Counted from the first letter of the stretch, positions 16,410 through 23,571 are shown. The stretch: 37,351 nt of DNA from an uncultured Clostridia bacterium (GCA_944360115.1 CALVTH010000015.1:1-37351), one strand, 5' to 3'. The notes: generated by a model from the sequence alone, not told the origin. Made by a program: numbers and translations.

Positions 16410-16450
16410 TTCGCAGAACTTTTACCGAACGGTTGTCGCAACCGAAACCA

Positions 16451-16483
16451 AACGCCGAATCCGTTTTGCGGTTCGGCGTTTTT
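16451..16483 (+). terminator. Intrinsic terminator of the nine-gene operon
   Basis: Near-perfect stem AACGCCGAATCCG / CGGTTCGGCGTT with a TTTTG loop, followed by TTTTT. It lies 41 bases after the esterase stop. Confidence 0.92.
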
Positions 16484-16540
16484 GCGCCTGACGTTCATAA
16501 ACGCTACGGCAGTATATCCGGGCTTCGTGGCGAGAGCGGG

Positions 16541-16801
16541 TTAAGGGTAGATTGCGTCCACTATCGTCCGCGCGATTTCGTCTTCGGGTGCGGCGCAACC
16601 GTCGTCGAGCCATTTGACGGAGACATTGAAAAGCATTCCCGCATAAAGGTAAGGCGCGTATTCGTTGGCGTCGGAATAATCGCGGGCAAAGGTGTCCGCT
16701 TTTTCTATGGTACAGGCGATAAGGCTGCGCAAATCCCGCAAAAATTCCGCTTCCTCCGAGGAGTAATCCCCGTTTTTCCTGTCATCAAGTGATAACAACA
16801 A
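16541..16801 (-). pseudogene. C-terminal fragment of a TetR-family regulator
   Basis: The frame ends with YAPYLYAGMLFNVSVKWLDDG and a PEDEIARTIVDAIYP terminus, typical of the effector-binding C-terminus of TetR/AcrR regulators. Only about 80 residues remain. The helix-turn-helix half is missing, and upstream codons in the same frame read as non-protein-like sequence running into the terminator of the neighbouring ncRNA. No ribosome binding site fits the TTG at 16801. The gene therefore looks truncated at its 5' end near position 16795, a plausible boundary of an inserted or rearranged segment. Family assignment is moderately sure, loss of function likely. Confidence 0.55.
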
Positions 16802-16856
16802 GAATGTTAGGGGCGGGCATATCGTACAACAAAAGCAGGACGGAGTAAGGCAAATA

Positions 16857-16880
16857 GAAAACGCTCCTTTTGCAGGAGCG
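16857..16880 (-). terminator. Intrinsic terminator of the small RNA
   Basis: Minus-strand stem CGCTCCT / AGGAGCG with a GCAAA-type loop, followed by TTTTC. It is the 3' boundary of the 16857-17050 RNA. Confidence 0.85.
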
Positions 16881-17050
16881 CCTCGTGTAGCCTTTGGATG
16901 GACGCCGGTCTCAAACGAGATGTCCCATCATTCGAAGACAGCAGTGGCGAATTTTCTGTTGTCAAAGGCTTTAATAGCATCGGGTGACCCGCATCCTCAC
17001 CATTCTTTGGGCAGCCAAGCGGTAAATTTCTGCTGTCGATGCCTCTTACA
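16857..17050 (-). ncRNA. Standalone structured small RNA of unrecognised class (~194 nt)
   Basis: A strong promoter (TTGACT-16-TATAAT) and a strong terminator frame a 194-base stretch without a credible ORF. In RNA sense it can form AGCCTTTG/CAAAGGCT (8 bp, perfect; positions 16963-16970 and 16889-16896). Enclosed are GACAACAG/CTGCTGTC, GATGGGAC/GTCCATC (one bulge) and a TCTC-GTTT-GAGA hairpin. A second CAGC/GCTG hairpin near the 5' end has a loop resembling that of the first (CAGAAATTTACCGC against CAGAAAATTCGCC). I do not recognise 6S, SRP, RNase P or any riboswitch class. Ends are estimated from promoter and terminator. Confidence 0.7.
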
Positions 17051-17055
17051 CCTTT

Positions 17056-17083
17056 ATTATATGCAAAACGCAGAAAAAGTCAA
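17056..17083 (-). promoter_or_regulatory. Strong promoter of the small RNA
   Basis: Minus-strand TTGACT (17083-17078), 16-bp spacer, TATAAT (17061-17056). The -35 box overlaps the stop codon of the upstream membrane-protein gene. The start site is expected near 17048-17050. Confidence 0.85.
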
Positions 17084-17682
17084 TCGTTTAAGCTGTCGCG
17101 GTTCTCAAGTTCGCGCACCCGCGCTTCCAACTCCGCTATGCGCTCGGCTTTCGAGGGCTTGCGCTTGCGTTCGGGCTTCGGCTCGGCGGGCGCAGGCTCT
17201 TTCAACGGCAGATACGTGGCAAGCAGGATAAGCACCACGGCGAGAATGACGAGCAGGCAAATGATTATGTAGAAAGCGGAGTGCGCGGATTCGGAGGGCA
17301 TAAGTACGCCCATATGATTTCTTGTAGCTGTTGTCTCGCAAACAAAGTACAGGGCAAAGAACGCAAGCGGCAAGGAGAAAGCGGCGCACCATTTTGCTTT
17401 AATAATGGATGCCGCTCCCGCCACGCTTGCAATGAAAAAGACAAGTGCAAGTATTCGATAAAAATAGACCTCGAATTGGGTGATTAGACCTTCGGCAATT
17501 AAAACTTGCATAGAGTCAATCGTAAACCACGCTTGAAACAAAGATATGTACTGCGACCCTACAGAAGCGCCCACAATGTACGGCGCGAAATACAAGAAAA
17601 CAGCAACGGCACAAAACGCAATGACAAAGGCAATGCGCTTTGAGTCATAGGCTTTGCGAACAGCCAACAAAAACTTCGTCAT
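17080..17682 (-). CDS. Small membrane protein with charged C-terminal coil
   Basis: This 200-residue protein has about four hydrophobic segments (roughly residues 18-40, 70-95, 98-118 and 135-158). A Pro/Lys-rich linker follows, then a short predicted coiled coil ending in RIAELEARVRELENRD. No family was recognised. The ATG at 17682 follows GGAGGGTG. That ribosome binding site sits within a GCACC/GGTGC hairpin, so translation may be dampened. Codon choice is more AT-rich in its N-terminal half than in most of the window, in line with membership of an acquired segment beside tmRNA. The function is unknown. Confidence 0.7.
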   Translation of the reverse strand: MTKFLLAVRKAYDSKRIAFVIAFCAVAVFLYFAPYIVGASVGSQYISLFQAWFTIDSMQVLIAEGLITQFEVYFYRILALVFFIASVAGAASIIKAKWCAAFSLPLAFFALYFVCETTATRNHMGVLMPSESAHSAFYIIICLLVILAVVLILLATYLPLKEPAPAEPKPERKRKPSKAERIAELEARVRELENRDSLND

Positions 17683-17705
17683 AAGGCACCCTCCGAGGTG
17701 CTTTT

Positions 17706-17734
17706 ATTATACCCCGAAAAAAGAGGAAACACAA
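17706..17734 (-). promoter_or_regulatory. Possible promoter of the small membrane protein gene
   Basis: Minus-strand TATAAT (17711-17706) with a poor -35 TTGTGT (17734-17729) at 17 bp. It places the start about 30 bases before the ATG at 17682. Confidence 0.45.
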
Positions 17735-18030
17735 TGTTTGCTTACGAAATCAAAATCAACGAGAAAAATCGAGGGTGGACTATGCTCGGCAACTGCGTGC
17801 GCCCGTTCACATACGGCACGACTTTGGACGAAAGCCTTGACAGCGGGAAAATCAATGTCAAGTGTGCCACTTACGGCAAGGTGATTAAGTCGTTCACCCT
17901 GTTGTCGATAGCCATTTACGAGGATAATGTGTTGCAAGACACGGTGTATTGCCTCGTCGCCAACGCGGAGCGGGAAATGGTGCGCCGCGACACCTACTAC
18001 TATTTACAATGTCACGGCGCACTCCGATGA
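17734..18030 (+). pseudogene. N-terminal fragment resembling a phage tail/baseplate protein
   Basis: The 98-residue frame MFAYEIKINEKNRGW contains TLDESLDSGKINVKCATYGKVIKSFTLLSIAIYEDN, a pattern I associate with the N-termini of large Firmicutes phage tail-associated proteins (a Leu-Asp-Ser-Gly strand, then a Phe-Thr domain). Such proteins are several times longer; this one stops at 18028-18030 in unrelated sequence. It has a fair ribosome binding site (AGAGGAAA), so it might be translated, but it is most simply a prophage remnant. Its position near the 3' end of tmRNA, a common phage attachment site, supports that. Assignment is tentative. Confidence 0.45.
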
Positions 18031-18089
18031 CGAATGAAGATTGCCCCCTTGCACTCCGCGAGGGGGTTTTTTCTTTTGCCCTGTTTTAT

Positions 18090-18149
18090 GGCACAAAAAT
18101 TGGCACAAAATAATGCAAACTGGCGCAAATTGGCACAAACTGGCGCAAA
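18090..18149. repeat. Iteron-like array of GGCACAAA/GGCGCAAA repeats
   Basis: GGCACAAA begins at 18090, 18102 and 18132, and GGCGCAAA at 18122 and 18142; a degenerate TGCAAAC lies at 18114. Spacing is 10-12 bp, about one helical turn. The array lies between the phage-like fragment and the tmRNA terminator and may be recombinase arm-type binding sites left from integration. Confidence 0.6.
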
Positions 18150-18172
18150 TATTTTGCACGGAGAAAGGTGAA

Positions 18173-18194
18173 AACCCTACTAAACAGTAGGGTT
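18173..18194 (-). terminator. Intrinsic terminator of tmRNA
   Basis: Minus-strand stem AACCCTACT / AGTAGGGTT with a GTTT loop, followed by TTC. It lies about 10 bases after the tmRNA CCA end. Confidence 0.75.
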
Positions 18195-18204
18195 TCGTAG
18201 TTTT

Positions 18205-18568
18205 TGGTGGAGGTGCGGGGAGTCGAACCCCGGTCCAGACGACCATTGACGGCGCTTTCTACATACTTAGCCGATGTTTGGATTTCTCGCACCTTGGCAC
18301 AACGGCAAGCCGCGGATTGATGAGCCCGTCAAACAGCAATCTTACCGGGCGATGGGATTGCGTTGTCCGTTTTTATGACGCCGCTTGGTCGGGGAACGGA
18401 AAACCCGACGGCGACGCGCTGACTATATTATGCAGCGAGGGCGAACTCCATAGAGGAGCTCTGGGTATTTTTGTTCGCGTTTAATTATTTGCGTTCCGTT
18501 TTTGACGCAGACGAGCCTGCGGTATGCTTACTCCGCCTCAAGCCGAATGTCGAAGCCGTTACACCCCC
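18205..18568 (-). ncRNA. ssrA: tmRNA (ssrA)
   Basis: A 364-base transfer-messenger RNA that rescues stalled ribosomes. The 5' end reads GGGGGTGTAACGGCTTCGAC and the 3' end carries the T-arm GGGGTTCGACTCCCC and an encoded CCA (18207-18205). The acceptor strands GGGGGTG and CACCTCC pair with one G-U. The tag frame runs on the minus strand from GCG at 18478-18476 to TAA at 18430-18428 and encodes ANKNTQSSSMEFALAA, with the universal ALAA end recognised by ClpXP-type proteases. A 16-residue tag is on the long side. Confidence 0.96.
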
Positions 18569-18608
18569 GCGAGACGGCGGCGAACAACGCCGTCACGAAA
18601 GTAAAGTG

Positions 18609-18636
18609 ATTATACCATATTATGGACGAAAGGCAA
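18609..18636 (-). promoter_or_regulatory. Promoter of tmRNA
   Basis: Minus-strand TTGCCT (18636-18631), 16-bp spacer, TATAAT (18614-18609). The start lies about 35 bases upstream of the mature 5' end, implying 5' processing. Confidence 0.8.
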
Positions 18637-18657
18637 GCGAAAAAACCCGCGTCGGTA

Positions 18658-18686
18658 TTGTGCGGGGGAGAGAGGGGTGTTATAAT
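18658..18686 (+). promoter_or_regulatory. Promoter of the esterase/lipase gene at 18867
   Basis: TTGTGC (18658-18663), 17-bp spacer, TATAAT (18681-18686). It is divergent from the tmRNA promoter and yields an unusually long leader of about 175 bases. The leader holds only weak hairpins and no recognised riboswitch. Confidence 0.65.
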
Positions 18687-18866
18687 CTGCTCGGCGGGGA
18701 GAGAGGCGACGAGCGAGGAGAACGAATGGTGTTCCGCCATAACCGCATTTTACATAACTGAAACGAACGGTAAAGTCCGTTTTGCTGTTGTATTGCAAAC
18801 GGGCGCGGAGCGCGGCGGGGAGAGATGTCCGCGACGGACGGCTCCGAGACGACAGGAGGATAAAGC

Positions 18867-19799
18867 ATGAGCATGGTGAAACTTGCGGCGAAGATCATGC
18901 GCGCGCAGATGGGCTATCACGACGGAAAGAGGATTGCCACACAACGCTCCGCGGGCGGGGTGACGGTGCGGGAATTCCGTTATGTCGACGACGGAGACGA
19001 AATGCATTTGCTCAATCTGTACCGTCCCGAGGGCGTCGACGGAAAACTGCCGCTGGTGTTCGACATACACGGCGGGGCGTGGGTGTACGGCGACAAGGAA
19101 CTCAACCGCCTTTACTGCGAATATATCGCCTCGCAGGGGTTTGCCGTCGTCGGCATAAGTTACAGGCTGTTGCCCGACACCGACCTCGGCGGACAGATTG
19201 CCGATGTGTTCGCGGCGGCGGCGTTCACTAGGGCGCACGCCGAGGAATGGGGAGCGGACTGCGACGAGGTTATGCTGACGGGCGACAGCGCGGGCGCGCA
19301 CCTCTCGGCGCTGTCCTATTGCGTGGGGCAAAATCCCGCGCTCGGCGAATTGTACGGCGTGGGCGAGTTGCCGCTCGGCGTGAAATGTATGGTGCTCAGT
19401 CACGGTGTGTGCGAGGTGCACAAGCTGTTGCTCGACAAAAACGGAAAGCCCGTCGCCGCGGCGGCGGGGGCGCAACGGCTCATGGACAAGATGATGTTCG
19501 GCAAGAAGCCGAAGTCGTCGCCGTTTTACGCCAAGTCCGCGCTTTCCGAGGTGGCGGACGGGGTGGAATTTCCGCCCGTTATGCTCATAGGGTGCGACCG
19601 CGACATATACCTGCAACACACGCTTATTCTGAGAGAATTTTTCGCGAAGCGCGCTCCGCGCTTGCTGTTCCATTTCGTCGAGGGCGACGCGGGAAAACGG
19701 CTGGGGCATGTCTACAACATAATGCGCCCGGAGTGGGAAGAGAGCGAACGCGCGAACCAACTTTCCCTGCATTTTTTCCGCACGCACGCCGACGACTGA
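18867..19799 (+). CDS. Alpha/beta hydrolase, acetyl-esterase/lipase (HSL/BD-FAE-like)
   Basis: A 310-residue cytoplasmic serine hydrolase. The oxyanion motif HGGAW lies near residue 70, the nucleophile elbow GDSAG has Ser141, an acid is in CDRDIYLQ (Asp244/246), and the His is His281 in LGHVYN. These place it with hormone-sensitive-lipase-type esterases that hydrolyse short acyl esters, possibly including acetylated sugars. It has its own promoter and a terminator, so it is monocistronic and unrelated to the gcv operon that follows. AGGAGGATAAAG precedes the ATG at 18867. The natural substrate is unknown. Confidence 0.88.
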   Translation: MSMVKLAAKIMRAQMGYHDGKRIATQRSAGGVTVREFRYVDDGDEMHLLNLYRPEGVDGKLPLVFDIHGGAWVYGDKELNRLYCEYIASQGFAVVGISYRLLPDTDLGGQIADVFAAAAFTRAHAEEWGADCDEVMLTGDSAGAHLSALSYCVGQNPALGELYGVGELPLGVKCMVLSHGVCEVHKLLLDKNGKPVAAAAGAQRLMDKMMFGKKPKSSPFYAKSALSEVADGVEFPPVMLIGCDRDIYLQHTLILREFFAKRAPRLLFHFVEGDAGKRLGHVYNIMRPEWEESERANQLSLHFFRTHADD

Positions 19800-19867
19800 A
19801 AGCCGCCGCAACGCGAGCGTAACGCGGTCTCTGCGCTCCCGAGGGCGGCGCGCGCGGCGGGCGGCGC

Positions 19868-19893
19868 ACGCGCGGGCGTCCATGCGCGTTTTT
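19868..19893 (+). terminator. Terminator of the esterase/lipase gene
   Basis: Short stem ACGCGC / GCGCGT followed by TTTTTCTC. It lies just before the lplA promoter. Confidence 0.6.
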
Positions 19894-19896
19894 CTC

Positions 19897-19925
19897 TTGA
19901 TTGTCGTGCGGCTTGGTTGTATAAT
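19897..19925 (+). promoter_or_regulatory. Promoter of the lplA-lpdA-gcv operon, possibly leaderless
   Basis: TTGATT (19897-19902), 17-bp spacer, TATAAT (19920-19925). The expected start site, 6-8 bases downstream, coincides with the A of the ATG at 19932. No ribosome binding site precedes that ATG. Confidence 0.75.
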
Positions 19926-19931
19926 GGCGGT

Positions 19932-20936
19932 ATGACGGCGGAGAAAATTTACATAGTCGACAGCAGGGCGGACAATGTGTTCGTCAATCAGGCGGTGGAA
20001 GCCGCGCTCACCGATTATATCGGTAAAGGTTGCGTCGCGCTCATGCTGTGGGCGAATCCCGACACCGTCGTCATAGGGCGCAATCAGGACGCCTATGCCG
20101 AGTGCAGGGTGGATTTGCTTGAAAGCAACGGCGGCACGCTTGCCCGCAGGTTATCGGGCGGCGGCGCCGTTTTTCATAATATCGGCGACCTCAATTTCAC
20201 TTTCGTTGCCGACGAAGAACTTTTTTCCAAGGACGACGATTTCGATGTGGTGACGGCGGCGCTCGCGAAGTTCGGCATAACCGCCGAACGCACGGGCAGG
20301 AACGACCTCACCGTCGCCGGCGCAAAATTCAGCGGCAACGCCTACCGCTACGCGGGCGGAAAAAAATTGCACCACGGCACGCTTATAATCAGGTCGTCGC
20401 CCGAAGAGGTGGCGAAGTATCTCACGCCGCCTTCCGACAAATTCGCGGGCAAAAGCGTGAAAAGCGTGCAGTCCGCCGTCGTCGCGCTCTCGTCGCTGAA
20501 CCCCGAAATAACCCGCGAAAGTCTCACCGCCGCACTCAAGGAAAGTTTTGTCGAAAAGTATGCGCAAGCCGATGTGATATTCCTGCCGCCCACCGCGCTC
20601 GGCGCGGACGCGGTCGTGAATTATGTGGCGTTTTTCGCCGTGGACGACTGGCGTTACGGCAAAAAGACGGAATTCGCCGTGCGCTTTGCCGACACCGTGT
20701 TCGGCAGGCACGCCGTCGTCAATGCGGCGTACGACGGTGACGCGCTGAGAGAGGTGCGCATAGACACCGACAGCCTCGCCGCGGAGAGCGTTTGCGCCGT
20801 CGAAAGGCTCGTCGTCGACGCGGCGGCGGCAATCGACCGCGAAGCCCTCGCCGAGGAAGATGTCGGCGAGACCGGGATAAGAGCGGAGGCTGACAGGCTC
20901 CGCACCCGTATTGCGGAGGAGAAAAATGCGCTTTGA
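19932..20936 (+). CDS. lplA: Lipoate-protein ligase A
   Basis: It activates free lipoate with ATP and attaches it to lipoyl-domain lysines, here most likely GcvH of the same operon. The protein has 334 residues with the family's adenylate-pocket block RRLSGGGAVFHNIGDLNF and the GRNDLTVAGAKFSGNAYR block containing catalytic Lys132. A C-terminal accessory domain is present, as in bacterial LplA. The ATG at 19932 is the only start that keeps the conserved N-terminal strand (KIYIVDSRADN), yet it lies 7 bases after the -10 box, suggesting leaderless translation. Its end overlaps lpdA by 11 bases. No lipA or lipB is in view, so the module relies on scavenged lipoate. Confidence 0.93.
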   Translation: MTAEKIYIVDSRADNVFVNQAVEAALTDYIGKGCVALMLWANPDTVVIGRNQDAYAECRVDLLESNGGTLARRLSGGGAVFHNIGDLNFTFVADEELFSKDDDFDVVTAALAKFGITAERTGRNDLTVAGAKFSGNAYRYAGGKKLHHGTLIIRSSPEEVAKYLTPPSDKFAGKSVKSVQSAVVALSSLNPEITRESLTAALKESFVEKYAQADVIFLPPTALGADAVVNYVAFFAVDDWRYGKKTEFAVRFADTVFGRHAVVNAAYDGDALREVRIDTDSLAAESVCAVERLVVDAAAAIDREALAEEDVGETGIRAEADRLRTRIAEEKNAL

Positions 20937-22254
20937 CCTTGCCGTCATCGGGGGCGGCCCCGCGGGATATACGGCGGCGGTGCGCGCCGCGAAAAGAGGT
21001 ATGACCGTGCTTCTCGCCGAGGGCGGGGAGACGGGCGGCACCTGCCTGAACCGCGGGTGTATCCCCACGAAATGTCTGTTGCGTTCCTCCGAACTGTTCG
21101 CTTCGCGCGCGGAATGGGAAAACCTGGGCGTGCGCGCAGAGAATGTGTGCTTTGACGAAACCGCCGTGTACGCCCGCAAGGACGAGACCGTGGCGGGATT
21201 GCGCGGCGGCATAGAGACCCTGCTCAAAAGCTGCTCCGTCACGACGGTGAAGGCGTATGCGCGCATAGCGGGCGAAGGCAAAATCGCCGTTGACGGCGAG
21301 ACCGTCGAAGCCGCCAACATACTTGTCGCCACGGGTTCGCGTCCCGCGACTTTGCCTGTCAGGGGCGGCGAATTGGCGCTCGATTCCGACGGAGTGCTTG
21401 CCGCGCCCGTCCCCGAGGGCGATGTTGTCATAATAGGCGGCGGCGTGGTTGGGTGCGAACTTGCCTGCTATTTCGCCGACACGGGCAGGAAAGTGACGGT
21501 GGTGGAAGCCGCCGAACGAATACTGCCGATGTTTTCGAAAGACATCGCGGTGCGGCTGGCTTCCGCGCTGGGCAAGAGGGGAGTGACTTTCGAGTGCGCG
21601 GCAAGGGTTACGGAGATTTTCCGTGACGGCGTTGCGTACATCGCAAGGAACGGCGAGGAGAAGAGGGCGCGGGGCGCGGTGATTGTCGCCGCGGGCAGAC
21701 GCGCCAACACCGAAAACGCGGGGCTGGAGACCGTGGGACTTCCCGCGGGCGGCAAAATCGTCACGGACGGGTTTATGCGGACGGCGGCAAGGGGAGTCTA
21801 CGCCGCGGGTGACGCGCGGGAGGGCGTGCAACTTGCCCATTACGCCGCTGCGTGTGCCGTCAACGCCGTGGAAAATATGTGCGGAACGCAGGAATACATC
21901 GACCTGTCGGTGGTGCCTTCGCTGGTGTACACCGACCCGGAAATCGCCGTCGTCGGCGACCCGACCGTCGGCGTAAAAACGGGCAGGTTTATGCTGGGCG
22001 CCAACGGAAAAAGCGTGATAAACGGCTCAAACGGAGGGTTTATCCGCGTGTTTTGCGATTTCGACGGCAAAATCGTCGGTGCGGAACTCATGGGGCGCGG
22101 CGTCACCGAAACGGCGGGAGAGCTTGCGCTCGCGGTGAAATGCGGGCTGACGGCGAGACAGGTGGCGGAGACCGTTCACGCACATCCCACCGTCTACGAA
22201 AGCGTGGCGGAAGCGTGCGAGGACATATACGGACTCGCCACTCACAAGAAATAA
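20926..22254 (+). CDS. lpdA: Dihydrolipoyl dehydrogenase (glycine cleavage L protein)
   Basis: An FAD-dependent enzyme that reoxidises dihydrolipoyl-GcvH with NAD+. Its 442 residues are slightly below the usual 460-475. It shows the FAD motif GGGPAGYTAAVRAA near the N-terminus, the redox disulfide Cys40/Cys45 in GGTCLNRGCIPTK, the NAD motif GGGVVGCELA, the second FAD motif VYAAGDA, and the active-site pair His420/Glu425 in HAHPTVYE. No fused lipoyl domain is present. GCGGAGGAG precedes the ATG at 20926, which favours it over an upstream in-frame start. Its position between lplA and gcvT assigns it to glycine cleavage. Confidence 0.95.
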   Translation: MRFDLAVIGGGPAGYTAAVRAAKRGMTVLLAEGGETGGTCLNRGCIPTKCLLRSSELFASRAEWENLGVRAENVCFDETAVYARKDETVAGLRGGIETLLKSCSVTTVKAYARIAGEGKIAVDGETVEAANILVATGSRPATLPVRGGELALDSDGVLAAPVPEGDVVIIGGGVVGCELACYFADTGRKVTVVEAAERILPMFSKDIAVRLASALGKRGVTFECAARVTEIFRDGVAYIARNGEEKRARGAVIVAAGRRANTENAGLETVGLPAGGKIVTDGFMRTAARGVYAAGDAREGVQLAHYAAACAVNAVENMCGTQEYIDLSVVPSLVYTDPEIAVVGDPTVGVKTGRFMLGANGKSVINGSNGGFIRVFCDFDGKIVGAELMGRGVTETAGELALAVKCGLTARQVAETVHAHPTVYESVAEACEDIYGLATHKK

Positions 22255-22305
22255 GACCTACGGATGCCCGTCGCGCCCGACGGGCGCGCGGCGCGGGAGG
22301 AAATC

Positions 22306-23400
22306 ATGGCAAAGAAAACGGCTCTTTACGACAAGCACATCGCTCTCGGCGGCAAAATGGTGGAGTTTGCGGGGTACGCGCTTCCCGTGCAGTATGTAGG
22401 CATAATCGAGGAGCACCGCGCCGTCAGAAACGCGGCGGGGCTGTTCGATGTGTCGCACATGGGCGAATTCCTGTTCAAGGGCAAGGACGCCGAGCGCGCG
22501 CTCAATTTCCTGCTCACCAACGACATACGCGGTATGCGCGACGGACAGGGGCGGTATTCGATTATGCCCAACGAGAGCGGCGGCGCGGTGGACGATGTCA
22601 TCGTGGGACGCGAGAGCGCGGAGAAGTTCTGGGTGGTGGTCAACGCCGCCAACCGCGAAAAGGATGCCGCGTGGGTGCGGGCGCACCTGCCCGAGGGCGA
22701 TGTCGCGTTCTTCGATTTGTCCGACGACATAGCGCAGCTGGCATTGCAGGGTCCGCAATCTGAGACCGTGCTCCGACGCGTGATGAAAGAGAAGGACATA
22801 CCCGCGAAGTATTACACTTTCGCGCGGGATGTGCAACTGGGCGGGCACACCGTCACGGTGGCGCGCACGGGGTACACGGGCGAGGACGGATTCGAGGTGT
22901 ACTGCCTCAACGCAATAGCGGGCAAGGTGTACGACATAATCGAGCGCGCGGCGCGCGAGGCGGGAGTGGAGATGCTGCCCTGCGGACTCGGCGCGCGCGA
23001 TACCCTGCGACTGGAAGCGGGTATGCCGCTTTACGGACACGAACTCGCCGAGGACATTCCCGTCGACGAAACGGGGCTGGGATTCGCCGTCAAACGCGGC
23101 AAGGAAGATTTCGTGGGCAAGGCGGCGATTGTCGCGCACACTCCCGAATTCTGTCGCGTGGGCGCTCGGGTCAGGGATCGCGGTATCGTGAGGGAACATT
23201 GCGACATCTACTGCGGCAACGAACTGGTGGGGCAGTCCACATCGGGGACTTTCTCGCCCACGCTCGGGTGCGGCATAGCAATGCTGAGAGTGCGTCGCGA
23301 TTTCGCCGACCGTTCCCTCGAAGCCGATGTCAGGGGGCGCAGGGTGGCGCTTGCGACGGTGCCGTTGCCTTTCTACACCCGCCCCGACAAGGAGAAATAA
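22306..23400 (+). CDS. gcvT: Aminomethyltransferase GcvT (T protein)
   Basis: It transfers the methylene group from aminomethyl-lipoyl-GcvH to tetrahydrofolate and releases ammonia. The 364-residue protein is of normal size. Typical segments are MVEFAGYALPVQY and LFDVSHMGEF near the N-terminus, the folate-binding stretch around RTGYTGEDGFEVY, and LRLEAGMPLYGHEL. The ATG at 22306 follows GGGAGGAAATC; an upstream ATG at 22264 would add only an atypical Arg/Pro extension. It follows lpdA by about 50 bases and is separated from gcvH by an unusual 171-base spacer. Confidence 0.95.
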   Translation: MAKKTALYDKHIALGGKMVEFAGYALPVQYVGIIEEHRAVRNAAGLFDVSHMGEFLFKGKDAERALNFLLTNDIRGMRDGQGRYSIMPNESGGAVDDVIVGRESAEKFWVVVNAANREKDAAWVRAHLPEGDVAFFDLSDDIAQLALQGPQSETVLRRVMKEKDIPAKYYTFARDVQLGGHTVTVARTGYTGEDGFEVYCLNAIAGKVYDIIERAAREAGVEMLPCGLGARDTLRLEAGMPLYGHELAEDIPVDETGLGFAVKRGKEDFVGKAAIVAHTPEFCRVGARVRDRGIVREHCDIYCGNELVGQSTSGTFSPTLGCGIAMLRVRRDFADRSLEADVRGRRVALATVPLPFYTRPDKEK

Positions 23401-23403
23401 CCG

Positions 23404-23520
23404 AACGGCAGGGACGACAGCCCGAACTTTCACGAGGGAGCGCCCCGACCGCAGAGGGCATACCGACCGCAACGGGGGGGGACAACCCGAGAGCAAGGGG
23501 AGACAACCCGCGCGGCAGGG
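23404..23520 (+). repeat. Degenerate direct repeats in the gcvT-gcvH spacer
   Basis: The 171-base spacer contains GACAACCCG at 23481 and 23502, a related GACGACAGCCCG at about 23413, and GGCAGGGA flanks at both ends. No open frame, terminator or glycine-riboswitch motif is visible in it. Confidence 0.45.
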
Positions 23521-23571
23521 AAAACAAAACGCAATCAATCGCCGAAAGGCGCGAAACGATAAGGAGAAGGT

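Noticed and set aside
18090..18149. CRISPR array
   Set aside because: Repeats are 8 bp with 2-12 bp between them and no cas genes are near; the geometry is of iterons.
18004..18246. Minus-strand frame reading out of the tmRNA 3' end
   Set aside because: It starts inside the tmRNA T-arm and runs through the terminator and iterons; this is a known type of spurious ORF at tRNA-like 3' ends.
19800..19931. Glycine riboswitch ahead of the gcv operon
   Set aside because: The transcript appears to start at the lplA ATG, and no glycine-aptamer motif was found there or in the gcvT-gcvH gap.
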